Below the pieces are notes generated by a model, which saw only the letters and a list, made by a program, of their open reading frames with translations, was not told the DNA's origin and searched no databases. Of a DNA stretch of 64,000 nucleotides, positions 42,718-52,312 are shown piece after piece. Each line of letters starts with the position of its first letter. The stretch's first letter is position 1. The position numbers and the translations under genes were made by a program. Origin of the DNA: an uncultured Lachnospiraceae bacterium (lineage in GTDB: Bacteria > Bacillota > Clostridia > Lachnospirales > Lachnospiraceae). Where the stretch lies: positions 62,001-126,000 of the forward strand of contig CAKRQV010000006.1 of the NCBI GenBank assembly GCA_934394565.1, given 5' to 3'.

Positions 42718-43557
42718 TTATTTCTGATCCAGAATCGCACTCATCATATCGTGTGCTTCCCGGATATCCTCTTTCCAGTTGTCCTGTCCGACGTACCACA
42801 TTTCGGTAACAAAACGACGGACGCCGATCTCCCATGCGGTATCGATCGTTTTCCGGAAATCCACATGGCCTGTACCGAAATGAATCTCCCGGAACTTGCC
42901 CGGCACAGTTTCCTTCAGGTGCATGGCTACGGTATATCCGGCACCGCTGCGGATATCCTCGTATACATCTGTACCATATGTCACAGCCGCATTCTTCAGA
43001 TTGCCGGAATCCGGATATACGCCAAGATACGGAGAATTGACAAGCTCGACATACTTCATGGCCTTGCCCACCGTATTCATAAACTCCGTCTCCATTGTCT
43101 CAAAGCCCAGCATCACACCGGCCTTTGCCGCCATCATCGTTGCCTTCTTCAGATTCTCCCCGAACCGCGCCACCGTCTCCGGCGTAGAATCCTCATAATA
43201 CACATCATAGCCTGCCAGCTGAATGATCCGGATCCCCAGATCCGCTGCCAGCTGCACAGCCTTCTCCATGATTTCCATACCTCTGGCACAGGTTGCCGGA
43301 TTGGCACTTCCCAGCGGATACTTTCTGTGTCCCGACAGACACATACTCCTAAAAGAAACCCCGACCTCATTCATAATCTTAAGAATCTCCAGCCGTTCCT
43401 CTCTCGTCATATCCAGCCTTGCCAGCTTCGCATCCGTCTCATCCACACTCAGCTCCACAAAATCGTACCCCAGCTCCTTGGCTGTTTCCAATTTCTCCCG
43501 CCAGGACAAGTCCCCCGGCATAGCCTTCTCATACAACCCAATCTCATACATCTTCAT
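42718..43557 (-). CDS. ulaE: L-ribulose-5-phosphate (L-xylulose-5-phosphate) 3-epimerase
   Basis: A 279-residue cytoplasmic TIM-barrel epimerase (UlaE/SgaU type) converting L-xylulose 5-phosphate to L-ribulose 5-phosphate. It shows YDFVELSVDETDAKLARLDM, SFRSMCLSGHRKYPLGS, IIQLAGYDVYYE, GFETMETEFMNTVGK, VYPDSGNLKNA, HLKETVPGKFREIHFGTGHV and the closing EMWYVG. The Glu and His residues that bind the metal are in place. The L-xylulose-kinase-type gene lies upstream on the same strand, so the two make successive steps. The L-ribulose-5-phosphate 4-epimerase needed next is not in the window. Confidence 0.95.
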   Translation of the reverse strand: MKMYEIGLYEKAMPGDLSWREKLETAKELGYDFVELSVDETDAKLARLDMTREERLEILKIMNEVGVSFRSMCLSGHRKYPLGSANPATCARGMEIMEKAVQLAADLGIRIIQLAGYDVYYEDSTPETVARFGENLKKATMMAAKAGVMLGFETMETEFMNTVGKAMKYVELVNSPYLGVYPDSGNLKNAAVTYGTDVYEDIRSGAGYTVAMHLKETVPGKFREIHFGTGHVDFRKTIDTAWEIGVRRFVTEMWYVGQDNWKEDIREAHDMMSAILDQK

Positions 43558-43596
43558 CGTACCATTCCCTCACGTTCTTCTTTTCTTCAGTAAACA

Positions 43597-43734
43597 GCCG
43601 CAGGGGATCGGGCTATAGATATATAGAACTCACCCAAGCGACTTTACCGAGCAAGAGTCCGAGACCTCAGGCTCGGACCGGCGCAGGCGGAGCGCAGGGG
43701 AGTTCTATATATCTATAGCCCGATCCCCTGCGGC
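43597..43734. repeat. 138-bp element with a perfect 35-bp inverted repeat
   Basis: Bases 43597-43631 are exactly complementary to 43700-43734, starting GCCGCAGGGGATCGGGCTAT. The 68-base loop holds its own hairpin GTCCGAG / CTCGGAC. It fills the gap between the kinase and epimerase genes and has no gene. The flanks show no obvious target duplication. It looks like a compact hairpin element (REP/MITE type) that has landed in the operon. Confidence 0.9.
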
Positions 43735-43752
43735 GTCCGTCCCACCATCTTT

Positions 43753-45273
43753 TTAATTTTTAAAGCGTTTCCATGCTCCGCCCTGACCCAGTGAATCAAT
43801 CACAGCCCGATACGTCGCATACTTCTCCTCATACACCTCTTTATACTCCGGCCGCGGCGCAATCGTCTTCGTAATCTTCACTGTCCGTGCCACAGCATCC
43901 TCATAATCCTTATAAATTCCCGCTGCAATACCGGCTGCGATCGCCGCACCCTGTGCACCGATCTCCTTATCCTCGATCACATCGATCGGAATCTGGAACG
44001 CATCTGCAAAAATCTGTACCCATACATCCGAATTTGCTGCACCACCGGACAGACGGATACTCTTCGGTGCCGGACGGTTGCGAAGCAGCTTCTTTACATG
44101 CGTCAGATGGGAGAATACGATACCCTCATACACTGCACGCAGCATATGCTTCTTGTTATGGTACGCTGTCAGACCGATAAACGTAGCCTTTGCCAGCGCA
44201 TCCTCATTCGATCCGTTTAAGAATGGCAGGAAAATGACATTGGAATCCTTCGAATCAATGGATTCTACCCATGCATTCGTAATATCATAAACAGAACCGC
44301 CCTTTTCCTTTGCCTCTGCCTTTTCATAGCTCATCAGGTTGCGGATGAACCATTCCATATTTCCGGCAGATGTGGGGCTTGATTCTTCTACAAGGAAATA
44401 TCCAGGCATACAGAACATGGAATTTAAGTCTACTGTACCGTTTGTTACCGGTTCTCTGGCAATGTATTCGTTGATACTCCATGTACCGGCGATCATACAC
44501 AGCTTGTCCGGATCCGTCAGACCGGAACCGATACCGCAGGCATCCACATCAAACATACCGGCAGCCGCAGGAATCCCTACCGGAAGCCCGGTCTTTTTGC
44601 TGGCCTCCTCGGTCACATAACCGCAGATCTCTGCCGAATATTTCAACGGCGGCAGCTTATCCATGCACATACCAAGGCCAAAGCAGTCCAGAAGCTCTTT
44701 ATCGTACTGCTTCGTGTTCATATTGACGAGATTTCCGCCGGTGGAATCGGTATATTCCGCATAGGCTTCTCCGGTCAGCATATAACGCACATAGTCTTTG
44801 ACATGGAAAATGTACCTGGTATTTTCCAGCACCTGCGGCTCATGGTCTCTGAGCCATGCCAGAAGTGCTACCGGCTGGCAGGCCAGGATGGTCTGGTAAG
44901 ACATCGGATAAATTTTTTCCTTTGTACCGTCTGCTTCCCATTTTTCTATGTATTCCCAGGCACGCATATCGGTGGAAACGATGCCATTGTAGCTTGGCTT
45001 TCCGTCGTAGCCGACCAGATACAGTCCCTTACCGTGTCCTGAGAAGGAAATACCGGCAATGTTCTTCGGATCGATGCCACTCTTTTCAATGGACTTGCGG
45101 ATTGCCTCAGCATTGACCTCCCACAGCTCGTTCATATCACGCTCGGTATAGCCCGGCTTCGGTGTGATGGTCACGGTCGGCACGCTGGCAACGGAAATCT
45201 GTGTACCATTCTCATCAAAAATGGCTGCCTTGGAAAATGTACCGCCATTATCGATACCCATTAAATATTTCAT
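43753..45273 (-). CDS. lyxK: L-xylulose kinase (LyxK-type FGGY kinase)
   Basis: ATP-dependent kinase of the FGGY family; by similarity and context it phosphorylates L-xylulose. The 506-residue protein begins MKYLMGIDNGGTFSKAAIFD. It continues with GISFSGHGKGLYLVG, the AAAGMFDVDACGIGSGL loop, IAGTWSINEY and the C-terminal RLSGGAANSDVWVQIFADAF signature. The start at 45273 follows AGGAGG (the frame reaches 45351 without support). The epimerase gene downstream supports the L-xylulose / L-ribulose 5-phosphate route over other FGGY substrates. A 35-bp inverted repeat separates the two genes. Confidence 0.87.
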   Translation of the reverse strand: MKYLMGIDNGGTFSKAAIFDENGTQISVASVPTVTITPKPGYTERDMNELWEVNAEAIRKSIEKSGIDPKNIAGISFSGHGKGLYLVGYDGKPSYNGIVSTDMRAWEYIEKWEADGTKEKIYPMSYQTILACQPVALLAWLRDHEPQVLENTRYIFHVKDYVRYMLTGEAYAEYTDSTGGNLVNMNTKQYDKELLDCFGLGMCMDKLPPLKYSAEICGYVTEEASKKTGLPVGIPAAAGMFDVDACGIGSGLTDPDKLCMIAGTWSINEYIAREPVTNGTVDLNSMFCMPGYFLVEESSPTSAGNMEWFIRNLMSYEKAEAKEKGGSVYDITNAWVESIDSKDSNVIFLPFLNGSNEDALAKATFIGLTAYHNKKHMLRAVYEGIVFSHLTHVKKLLRNRPAPKSIRLSGGAANSDVWVQIFADAFQIPIDVIEDKEIGAQGAAIAAGIAAGIYKDYEDAVARTVKITKTIAPRPEYKEVYEEKYATYRAVIDSLGQGGAWKRFKN

Positions 45274-45385
45274 GGAAAAACCCTCCTGTATGTATATATT
45301 TCGATTGTATTCATACAGAAACATTGTACTATATTTTGCAGCCGGAAACAAATGGTAAATACCCGAAAATCACAGTAAAATACCC

Positions 45386-45420
45386 GGCCGGTATCCTTTG
45401 GGGATATCCGCCGGGTGCTT
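45386..45420 (-). terminator. Terminator after the phosphodiesterase gene
   Basis: Imperfect stem ACCCGGCCGGTATCC / GGATATCCGCCGGGT with a short loop, then TATTTTAC on the minus strand. Confidence 0.65.
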
Positions 45421-45433
45421 CTCTCTGTTCCCC

Positions 45434-45979
45434 TTATACTGTCTCTCTGTGATATTCGCTGCCATCCAGATCCTTCCAGATAAAGGTTCTGTCCTCAAGT
45501 ACCATGTAGCCGTGGGCGCTGTTTTCCTTCGGGATTGAAACGGATCCCGGATTCAGGTACAGATTGTCCTCGCCAAAGGGTGTCCATGCCGGGATATGGG
45601 TATGGCCGTGAAGCAGGATATCTCCTTTGGCAAAGGGCAGCGGATGATCCATGTTGATGTTATGGCCATGAGTCACATAGACCAGACGCTCACCGACCGT
45701 CAGGATGCTGTAATCGGCCAGGATCGGGAACTGTAAGACCATCTGGTCTACCTCGCCGTCACAGTTGCCGCGGACGCAGAGGATCCTGTCCTTTTGTTCG
45801 TTCAGCATCGCCAGCACCTGCTTCGGTGCATACTCCTCGGGCAAGTCGTTTCTGGGGCCGTGGTAGAGAATATCTCCTAAAAGCAGCAGCCGGTCTGCGC
45901 CTTCTCTGTCATAAGCTTCCAGCATTTTACGGCAGTAATATGCCGATCCGTGTATATCCGATGCGATCATCCATTTCAT
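45434..45979 (-). CDS. yfcE: YfcE-type metallo-phosphodiesterase
   Basis: A 181-residue cytoplasmic phosphodiesterase of the MJ0936/YfcE family with a two-metal site. The metal ligands are all visible: ASDIHG (Asp8, His10), LLLGDILYHGPRN (Asp), VRGNCDGE (Asn, Asp), THGHN and LHGHTHIP (His). The C-terminal NPGSVSIPKE is characteristic. The ATG at 45979 follows GAGGAGG. It is monocistronic and its natural substrate is unknown. Confidence 0.95.
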   Translation of the reverse strand: MKWMIASDIHGSAYYCRKMLEAYDREGADRLLLLGDILYHGPRNDLPEEYAPKQVLAMLNEQKDRILCVRGNCDGEVDQMVLQFPILADYSILTVGERLVYVTHGHNINMDHPLPFAKGDILLHGHTHIPAWTPFGEDNLYLNPGSVSIPKENSAHGYMVLEDRTFIWKDLDGSEYHRETV

Positions 45980-46160
45980 GTATCGTTCCTCCTCATCTAT
46001 CTGTACATCGCTTTGTTTTTTGTATCCATTTTACCATGCTTTTTGCTGCCATGCACACGAAAATAATCGTGTCATGAAAGAAACCCGCACTGGAGCCTTC
46101 TTTTATATCCTACGGCAACGAAAAATGATCCACTGAAACTTTTTTCATATGCACAGCAAC

Positions 46161-46200
46161 AAAAAAACTGCCGCATCTGCATACAGCAGACACGGCAGTT
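46161..46200 (-). terminator. Terminator after the GtrA-like gene
   Basis: Stem AACTGCCG-TCTGC / GCAGA-CGGCAGTT followed on the minus strand by a T-tract of seven; good intrinsic terminator. Confidence 0.85.
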
Positions 46201-46213
46201 ATACCACTATTGT

Positions 46214-46819
46214 TTATTTTTCCGGTTCTCCCTCCGGGAAGATGATCTTGAATACGAAGAAGAAGATCACCATGGACACACCGCCCGTAATGAAAGTTAC
46301 CAGCAGGTTATAAATCGCCGGTGCCACATATACGGATGCGATCGGCATCCAGAGGTTATTGAAGCCGTTGCAGATCAGTGAGATCAGTACCCAGGCGATG
46401 AAATACCAAATGGCCTGAAATACCGGGTTGCCCTTGCTCTTGAAGGTGATGTTTCTCTGCAGCGGGAAATTGATACACTGGGCCAGGAAGGAACCTGTCT
46501 CATAGCTGATAAAGTAGCCAAGACCGCCGCCGATCATGACAGCGCCGCTGGCATCCCGCAGGACATTGTAGCCCAAAAGACTCCATGTAAAATCCACACC
46601 AAACAGATGCATCTGTTTCTGCGGCCACATAAATTCCGTACCGGCCAGACCGATGCCAAGGATTCCCGGCATAAACGTAAAGACCAGATACTGGAATACG
46701 GTTACACCCATGCTGAAAACAAAGAAGTAAAAGATCTGATAGATCCACTTTGCCAGCTTGGGATGAGAGGCTTCAAAGCCGCCCCAGGCTTTCATCCATT
46801 TCTCTTTTATACTGTTCAT
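46214..46819 (-). CDS. GtrA-like polytopic membrane protein
   Basis: A 201-residue protein with four to five hydrophobic segments, the GtrA-like type (IYQIFYFFVFSMGVTVFQYL, FLAQCINFPLQRNITFKSKG). The QRNITFKS segment is the hallmark of GtrA-fold proteins, which are linked to export or flipping of lipid-linked sugars. It is longer than most members (about 130-150), with extra sequence in the first loop. The ATG at 46819 follows GAGGAAA and lies 13 bases after the GH3 gene stop, so the two form an operon. Confidence 0.75.
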   Translation of the reverse strand: MNSIKEKWMKAWGGFEASHPKLAKWIYQIFYFFVFSMGVTVFQYLVFTFMPGILGIGLAGTEFMWPQKQMHLFGVDFTWSLLGYNVLRDASGAVMIGGGLGYFISYETGSFLAQCINFPLQRNITFKSKGNPVFQAIWYFIAWVLISLICNGFNNLWMPIASVYVAPAIYNLLVTFITGGVSMVIFFFVFKIIFPEGEPEK

Positions 46820-46832
46820 GATATTTCCTCTC

Positions 46833-49259
46833 TTATTTTCCGGAAAGCTTTTCTTCATACGCCTTATTGGCTTTCTGGTTGGCAAAATAACCGGAGATGA
46901 TCTGCTTTAAGCCTTTGAACACATGACCGTTGACGGCTGTGACCATGCCCTTGACCATATCCATGCTGACCGCCCCGCCTGTCATCTTGGCAATGCCCCT
47001 GAACGGCATATTGTAGATAAACAAAACGTTCAGATCCGGTTTGCCCTTGGCTTCACTCTTTTTCTTGATATTTGTGAGGATTCTGTAAACCAGACGGCCA
47101 AGTCCGCTCTTTGCATAGTAGAGCTGGCAGATCGCATCATTCATGCCCAGCTCGCCCGACCAGGTATTGTCCGGGATCGTATGCCCTAAAAGTGCGGTAA
47201 ACTCAGCATCACCGACCTTCTGTACCTTACCGGTGTAGTAAGACGGCATATCCTCTTTCACATACGGGATCTCGGCATCCGTACCTGCCCTGTCTACCGT
47301 CGTTGTCAGACGGATATCTGCGGCACTGGCACCCAGCATGATCGTATACTGGCCACCCTCTTCTTCCCAGCGGTCGGTCTTTACATTCCAGTAACGGAAA
47401 GTCTTGTCGTCAAACGTGATACGGACTTCTTTTTTCTCACCGGCCTTTAAGAAAACCTTGGTAAAGCCTTTCAACTCTTTAGACGGCCGGAATACTTTTG
47501 CACCGTTCATTCCCACATACAGCTGAACGGTCTCCGCACCGGCTCTGTCACCGGTATTTTCCAGTGTAAAGCTTACGCCATCGGCATCAGCTTTTATCTC
47601 GCTGTAGGCAAAGGTTGTATAGGAAAGGCCGAAACCAAAGGGATATTTGACCGGCACACCGGCGGTTTCGTAGTAACGGTAACCGATATACAGACTCTCT
47701 CTGTACTCCGAATTTCTCTGGGCACTCGGGAAATTAGCGTAGGCCGGGGTATCCTCATACTGCATCGGGTATGTCTCGTTAAGTTTTCCGGACGGATTGA
47801 CCTCACCTGTCAGGATACGCAGCATGGCGCCTGCACCTGCCTGTCCATTTAAATAGCCATGCAGAATGGCTTTACAGCAGTTTTCCCACGGCATTTCGAT
47901 GGAAGAACCGGCACTTAACACACCGACGATATTACTGTTGACCTGTAGCAGGGATTCCAGCAGATGGATCTGGTTCTGCGGAATCCGCATATGGGTACGA
48001 TCCAGTCCCTCGGACTCACTCATCTCATCCAGTCCGAAGCAGTAGATCACAACATCGGCCATTCTTGCCAGCTCCAGAGCTTCCTTTTGCAGCACATCAT
48101 CGGCCTCACCGTTACGCTTATAACCACGGTTCATACCAACGACCTGCAGACCGCAGTTTTCTGCCATCTGCTCCATTGTTTCCAGTCTTGTCGGATTAAC
48201 CATGGAAGAACCTGCGCCCTGGTATCTTGGTTCCATGACAAAATCACCGATCAGGGCTACTTTTGTACCCTCTTTCAGCGGCAGGATCTGCTCTTCATTC
48301 TTTAATAAGACAGCACTCTGCTCAGCGGCTTTCTCTGCCAAAGTATGGTGCGCCTCTTTGTCAAAGGTCTTTTCCCGGCCCTCGGCTGCAGCTGTCAGTG
48401 TCAGTACGGCATCTAACAGATGATCCACACAGGCATCCAGCTCTTCCATAGTCAGGGTCTTTTCTTCGATAGCTTTTAAGATCTCTCTTGCAGAATCCAG
48501 TCCCGGTGCCGGCATCTCCAGATCGGAGCCTGCGGCCACACCGGCCACGTGATCATTGGATGCACCCCAGTCAGTGATCACGATACCGTCAAATCCCCAT
48601 TCTTTTCTGAGGATATCCTGCAACAGATGTTTATTTTCATTGGCATATACGCCATTGATTTCGTTGTAACTTGTCATAATGGATTTGGCTTTGCCCTCTT
48701 TTACGGCAATCTCAAATCCGGTCAGATAGATTTCTCGTAAGGTTCTCTCGTCCAGTACAGCATTCATCGCCATACGACGAAGCTCCTGGCTGTTGACAGC
48801 AAAGTGTTTTGGGCAGGCATAGACTCCCTGACCCTGAATACCACGGATATAGGCGGCTGCCATTTTTCCTGCCAGATACGGATCCTCTGCAAAATATTCA
48901 AAATTTCGTCCGCAGAGAGGACTTCTCTTCATATTCAGTCCCGGGCCAAGCAGCACATTGACACCCAGTGCCATGGCTTCTTCTCCCAGTGCCTTACCGA
49001 TCTCTTCTCCCAGCTCTTCATCCCAGCTGTTTGCGATCGTGGCAGCGGTTGGAAAACATGTAGCCGGCAAAGACGCATTCAGTCCCAGATGGTCACCGGC
49101 GCCGGCCTGTCTGCGGACCCCGTGAGGGCCATCAGAACAACAAATCGACGGAAGGCCAAGACGGGAAAAATCCCTTGTCTCCCATACGGTTTTACCGCTT
49201 AAAAAAGCGGCTTTTTCTTCCAGTGTCATCTTTTCAAGCAAATCCTGATGTTTTAACAT
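46833..49259 (-). CDS. Glycoside hydrolase family 3 (beta-glucosidase type)
   Basis: An 808-residue cytoplasmic-looking glycosidase (no signal peptide) that removes terminal beta-linked sugars. Domain order is the normal one: barrel domain (1-290) with the catalytic nucleophile Asp230 in GIVITDWG and substrate-binding KHF (151-153), then the alpha/beta sandwich (about 300-540), FnIII-like domain (about 590-680) and an extra C-terminal helical region of about 110 residues (690-808). The ATG at 49259 follows CAGGAG. It is followed by the GtrA-like gene, and a permuted GH3 gene lies upstream. Confidence 0.93.
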   Translation of the reverse strand: MLKHQDLLEKMTLEEKAAFLSGKTVWETRDFSRLGLPSICCSDGPHGVRRQAGAGDHLGLNASLPATCFPTAATIANSWDEELGEEIGKALGEEAMALGVNVLLGPGLNMKRSPLCGRNFEYFAEDPYLAGKMAAAYIRGIQGQGVYACPKHFAVNSQELRRMAMNAVLDERTLREIYLTGFEIAVKEGKAKSIMTSYNEINGVYANENKHLLQDILRKEWGFDGIVITDWGASNDHVAGVAAGSDLEMPAPGLDSAREILKAIEEKTLTMEELDACVDHLLDAVLTLTAAAEGREKTFDKEAHHTLAEKAAEQSAVLLKNEEQILPLKEGTKVALIGDFVMEPRYQGAGSSMVNPTRLETMEQMAENCGLQVVGMNRGYKRNGEADDVLQKEALELARMADVVIYCFGLDEMSESEGLDRTHMRIPQNQIHLLESLLQVNSNIVGVLSAGSSIEMPWENCCKAILHGYLNGQAGAGAMLRILTGEVNPSGKLNETYPMQYEDTPAYANFPSAQRNSEYRESLYIGYRYYETAGVPVKYPFGFGLSYTTFAYSEIKADADGVSFTLENTGDRAGAETVQLYVGMNGAKVFRPSKELKGFTKVFLKAGEKKEVRITFDDKTFRYWNVKTDRWEEEGGQYTIMLGASAADIRLTTTVDRAGTDAEIPYVKEDMPSYYTGKVQKVGDAEFTALLGHTIPDNTWSGELGMNDAICQLYYAKSGLGRLVYRILTNIKKKSEAKGKPDLNVLFIYNMPFRGIAKMTGGAVSMDMVKGMVTAVNGHVFKGLKQIISGYFANQKANKAYEEKLSGK

Positions 49260-49284
49260 TCCATTCTCCTGCTTTTTAGAAAGA

Positions 49285-49309
49285 GGAACCGGGTCCGGGA
49301 CCCGGTTCC
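49285..49309 (-). terminator. GC-rich hairpin between the two GH3 genes
   Basis: 12-bp stem GGAACCGGGTCC / GGACCCGGTTCC around a single base (effective loop about five). The U-tract is weak (CTCTTTCT), so it may only reduce transcription into the second gene. Confidence 0.65.
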
Positions 49310-49331
49310 ATCTCGTCTGTTATTGCTTTAC

Positions 49332-52244
49332 TTATGCTTCAGCAGTTTCTTTTGCTTCTGTAGCTGCTGCGGCATTTCTTTTTTTGAGTTTCTTTACAGC
49401 TAACAGCTCAAGAACGATGAGGATAGCTGCACAGATCACATCGATCACGATGGCTGCGATCTGCCATGTCATCAGACCGGTCGTAAGGTTTGCTTCATCA
49501 TATGCACGGCTGTTTACAGAAACGTACATGATGTTCTTGCATGCCTGGCGCATAGCCTTGATGGATGTAGCGCTTGTGGTATCTGTTACATGGTTTGTCT
49601 CTGTATCGTAGGCAACCAGCATACAGTCGTTACCGTTACGGATCATACGGTCAGCATCCTGATAACCATATACACCGTAGTAGTCTGTCAGGGCAAATCC
49701 CTTGAAGCCCCACTCATCACGAAGGATACCGTTGAGTACCTCAGAGCTTGCTTCTGCAGGTGTGATGCCGTAGAAGTTGAAGGCTGTCATAACAGCTTTT
49801 GCTCCGCCGTTCTTTACACACATCTCGAACGGTTTCAGATAGATCTCACGGGCAGACTGCTCGTTGAACCATGTACACAGCTGATTGGTACGGTTAGTCT
49901 CCTGGTCGTTCATGGCGAAATGCTTGATGTAAGCGTATACACCCTGTCTTTCAGCACCGATCACAGCGTTCATAGCGATGGCACCGGAGAGGAACGGATC
50001 CTCGGAGTAGTACTCGAAGTTACGTCCTGCGAAAGCACTTCTGTGGATATTCATGGCCGGTGCATACCATCCGGATACACCCATCTCATCGGCCATCTTA
50101 CCGATGCTCTCACCGAACTGGTCAGCAATATCTGTATTCCATGTATTGGCGATCATAACACCAGCCGGGAAACCGATGGAACCTGTACCGGTGAAGTTGT
50201 TGTTGATAGAAGCCGGTCCATCACAGTCGATGGTCATAACTTTTCCTACGCTGGAAGCTGCTGCTGTCTGGTAACCGCCAAGAGCGATCATGGTATCCAT
50301 ATCAGATACAGTCAGCTGATCCAGCAGGCTCTCCCACTGCGGATCATCGTAATCTTTTCCACGGAGATCTGCCAGTTTCACACCATTAGAAGCTCCTGTT
50401 GTCGGCATTTCATCGGAAGCATCGTTGTAATCTTCCGGATTATAGTTGCTGTTGTTCTTAAATGCCTGTTTGTTTTCATCAGACATAGAGAAGTTTGTCG
50501 GAGCCTTTGTGGCTTCCTCGTAGTTTGCGAAGCCATCTGCACGGGACAGATAAGTCAGTCCGCCGTTGGCATCGTCCAGTTTGTTTTCTGCCGTTGCCAC
50601 ATCTGTGGAACGTGCGTTGTCACCATTGTAGGTGATGGTCTCTGCTACGTCATATGTCTTTGTATCCACTACAGTGTGGGAATCTGTACGAAGAGAGATC
50701 TCGTAGCTGCCGCTCTCCAGTACATATGCCTTTGCATTCTGATAATCATAGGATGCCATATCCTCTGCGCTGAAGGAAACAGTCACTGTCTCGCTCTCGC
50801 CCGGATTTAACATCTGTGTCTTTGCAAAACCAACCAGGTTTGCAGAAGCTTTTTCGATACCACCATTGGTGTACGGCGGGTTGTAATAAACCTCTGCAAC
50901 ATCTTTACCGGCTACGTCGCCTGTATTTGTGATGGTCACATCTACGGAGATCTGGCCGTCATTTACCTGCAGGTCACCCATCTTCTGCTCGAAGGTGGTG
51001 TAGCTTAAGCCATAACCGAACGGATACTGTACCAGCTCGTCGTAGTTGATCAGCCCCTCTGTTGCAGCTGTCTCATAGAAACGGTAGCCTACATAGATAC
51101 CGTCTGTGTAGTTTACAAATGTCGGATTTACACCATCTACAGCGAACTCGTCCATATTGTCATAGGAGAAGTTTCCGAAGTTGTTGTATGTCGGGGTCTT
51201 TGTCAGATCTCTTACGAAGGTATCACTTGTCTTTGCAGACGGATTTACTTCACCGCTTAAGATCTTGCCCAGTGCATTGAAACCGGACTGACCTGTACCC
51301 GGACACCATACCACACTCTTGATCTGGCTGTAGTCCTCTACAAAATCAAGCTGCATGGTGTTGGCTGCGTTTACAACCAGAACAACATTATCATAGTCAG
51401 CTGTTACACGGTCCAGCATAGCTTTCTCTCTGTTGGACAGCTCCAGATAGCTCTTGGAAGCATCCAGATCGTCTTTCTGGTCGCTGTAACGAAGGCCTGA
51501 GGAACCAAAGGTACCGCCATCCTGGAAGGTATCCTCTGCATCCGGATCCAGGCTTGTCGGAAGGTCTGCACCCTCACCACCGGAACGGGCCAGAACAACA
51601 ACTGCTGTATCGGAGTATGCTTTTGCGGATTCAAAGATACCGGCATTGTCATAATCTTCCACTGTCGGCTCCGGAATCGTCCAGTCCTGTCCCCACATAC
51701 CAACAGTCGGGCGGGTAGCACGGAAGTTTGTATAGAAGTTTACCAGATCCTGGTTTACTTCAAAGCCTGCATTCTCAAGACCTTCCAGCAGGGATACGGT
51801 CGGGTAAGCATCGGAAAGGCTTCCGGAACCTGTACCACCGTATACCGGATTGGTAGAAGACCATCCAAAGACATTCAGCTTTGTACCGGATGCCATCGGC
51901 AGTGTATTGTCATTGTTCTGCAGAAGTACGATACCCTCTTCAGCGATCTGCTCGCACAGATCAGTAGCTGCTGCGGATGTCTCCTCTGTGATCGTACCGT
52001 TGCCTGTAGCCAGTGAAATCATGCTGGACATCGGTCCAAAGCAGATCATATTCACGATCACTACGACAACCAGAAGAAATGCGATCCAGCTCTGGGAGCG
52101 GACAAATTTCTTTTTCGGTGCAGCCAGTTTGCGAACGGCAACTGTCACAATGATTGCTGCCAGAAGGACAACAGCCAGAGCGATCAGATACGGTTTGCAT
52201 GTGTTGAGGACGTTCATCACGTCATCGATATTGATTGCTAACAT
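49332..52244 (-). CDS. Membrane-bound, domain-permuted GH3 glycosidase
   Basis: A 970-residue enzyme in which the GH3 domains are swapped. After two N-terminal helices (about 15-37 and 50-75) comes the alpha/beta sandwich (from EEGIVLLQNNDNTLPM) and the FnIII-like domain (about 440-540). Only then comes the barrel domain with KHFAMNDQE and the nucleophile Asp854 in FALTDYYG. A C-terminal helix (about 927-950) anchors the tail. The swapped order is known from Ruminococcus and Butyrivibrio beta-glucosidases. The enzyme would face the outside and trim oligosaccharides at the surface. The start at 52244 follows GGAAGGAG. Confidence 0.9.
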   Translation of the reverse strand: MLAINIDDVMNVLNTCKPYLIALAVVLLAAIIVTVAVRKLAAPKKKFVRSQSWIAFLLVVVVIVNMICFGPMSSMISLATGNGTITEETSAAATDLCEQIAEEGIVLLQNNDNTLPMASGTKLNVFGWSSTNPVYGGTGSGSLSDAYPTVSLLEGLENAGFEVNQDLVNFYTNFRATRPTVGMWGQDWTIPEPTVEDYDNAGIFESAKAYSDTAVVVLARSGGEGADLPTSLDPDAEDTFQDGGTFGSSGLRYSDQKDDLDASKSYLELSNREKAMLDRVTADYDNVVLVVNAANTMQLDFVEDYSQIKSVVWCPGTGQSGFNALGKILSGEVNPSAKTSDTFVRDLTKTPTYNNFGNFSYDNMDEFAVDGVNPTFVNYTDGIYVGYRFYETAATEGLINYDELVQYPFGYGLSYTTFEQKMGDLQVNDGQISVDVTITNTGDVAGKDVAEVYYNPPYTNGGIEKASANLVGFAKTQMLNPGESETVTVSFSAEDMASYDYQNAKAYVLESGSYEISLRTDSHTVVDTKTYDVAETITYNGDNARSTDVATAENKLDDANGGLTYLSRADGFANYEEATKAPTNFSMSDENKQAFKNNSNYNPEDYNDASDEMPTTGASNGVKLADLRGKDYDDPQWESLLDQLTVSDMDTMIALGGYQTAAASSVGKVMTIDCDGPASINNNFTGTGSIGFPAGVMIANTWNTDIADQFGESIGKMADEMGVSGWYAPAMNIHRSAFAGRNFEYYSEDPFLSGAIAMNAVIGAERQGVYAYIKHFAMNDQETNRTNQLCTWFNEQSAREIYLKPFEMCVKNGGAKAVMTAFNFYGITPAEASSEVLNGILRDEWGFKGFALTDYYGVYGYQDADRMIRNGNDCMLVAYDTETNHVTDTTSATSIKAMRQACKNIMYVSVNSRAYDEANLTTGLMTWQIAAIVIDVICAAILIVLELLAVKKLKKRNAAAATEAKETAEA

Positions 52245-52312
52245 TCTCTTTTTTCTCCTTCCAGAAAATTCTTTTATGGCCATTTCGCTGCCATCTGAAA
52301 GCATTGTAACAG

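Noticed and set aside
42655..43593. 312-codon plus-strand frame over the epimerase gene
   Set aside because: Opposite a confident UlaE-type gene; no ribosome site and His/Leu-rich composition.
49590..50810. 406-codon plus-strand frame opposite the permuted GH3 gene
   Set aside because: Antisense shadow of a well-supported gene; rich in Cys and His without domain logic.
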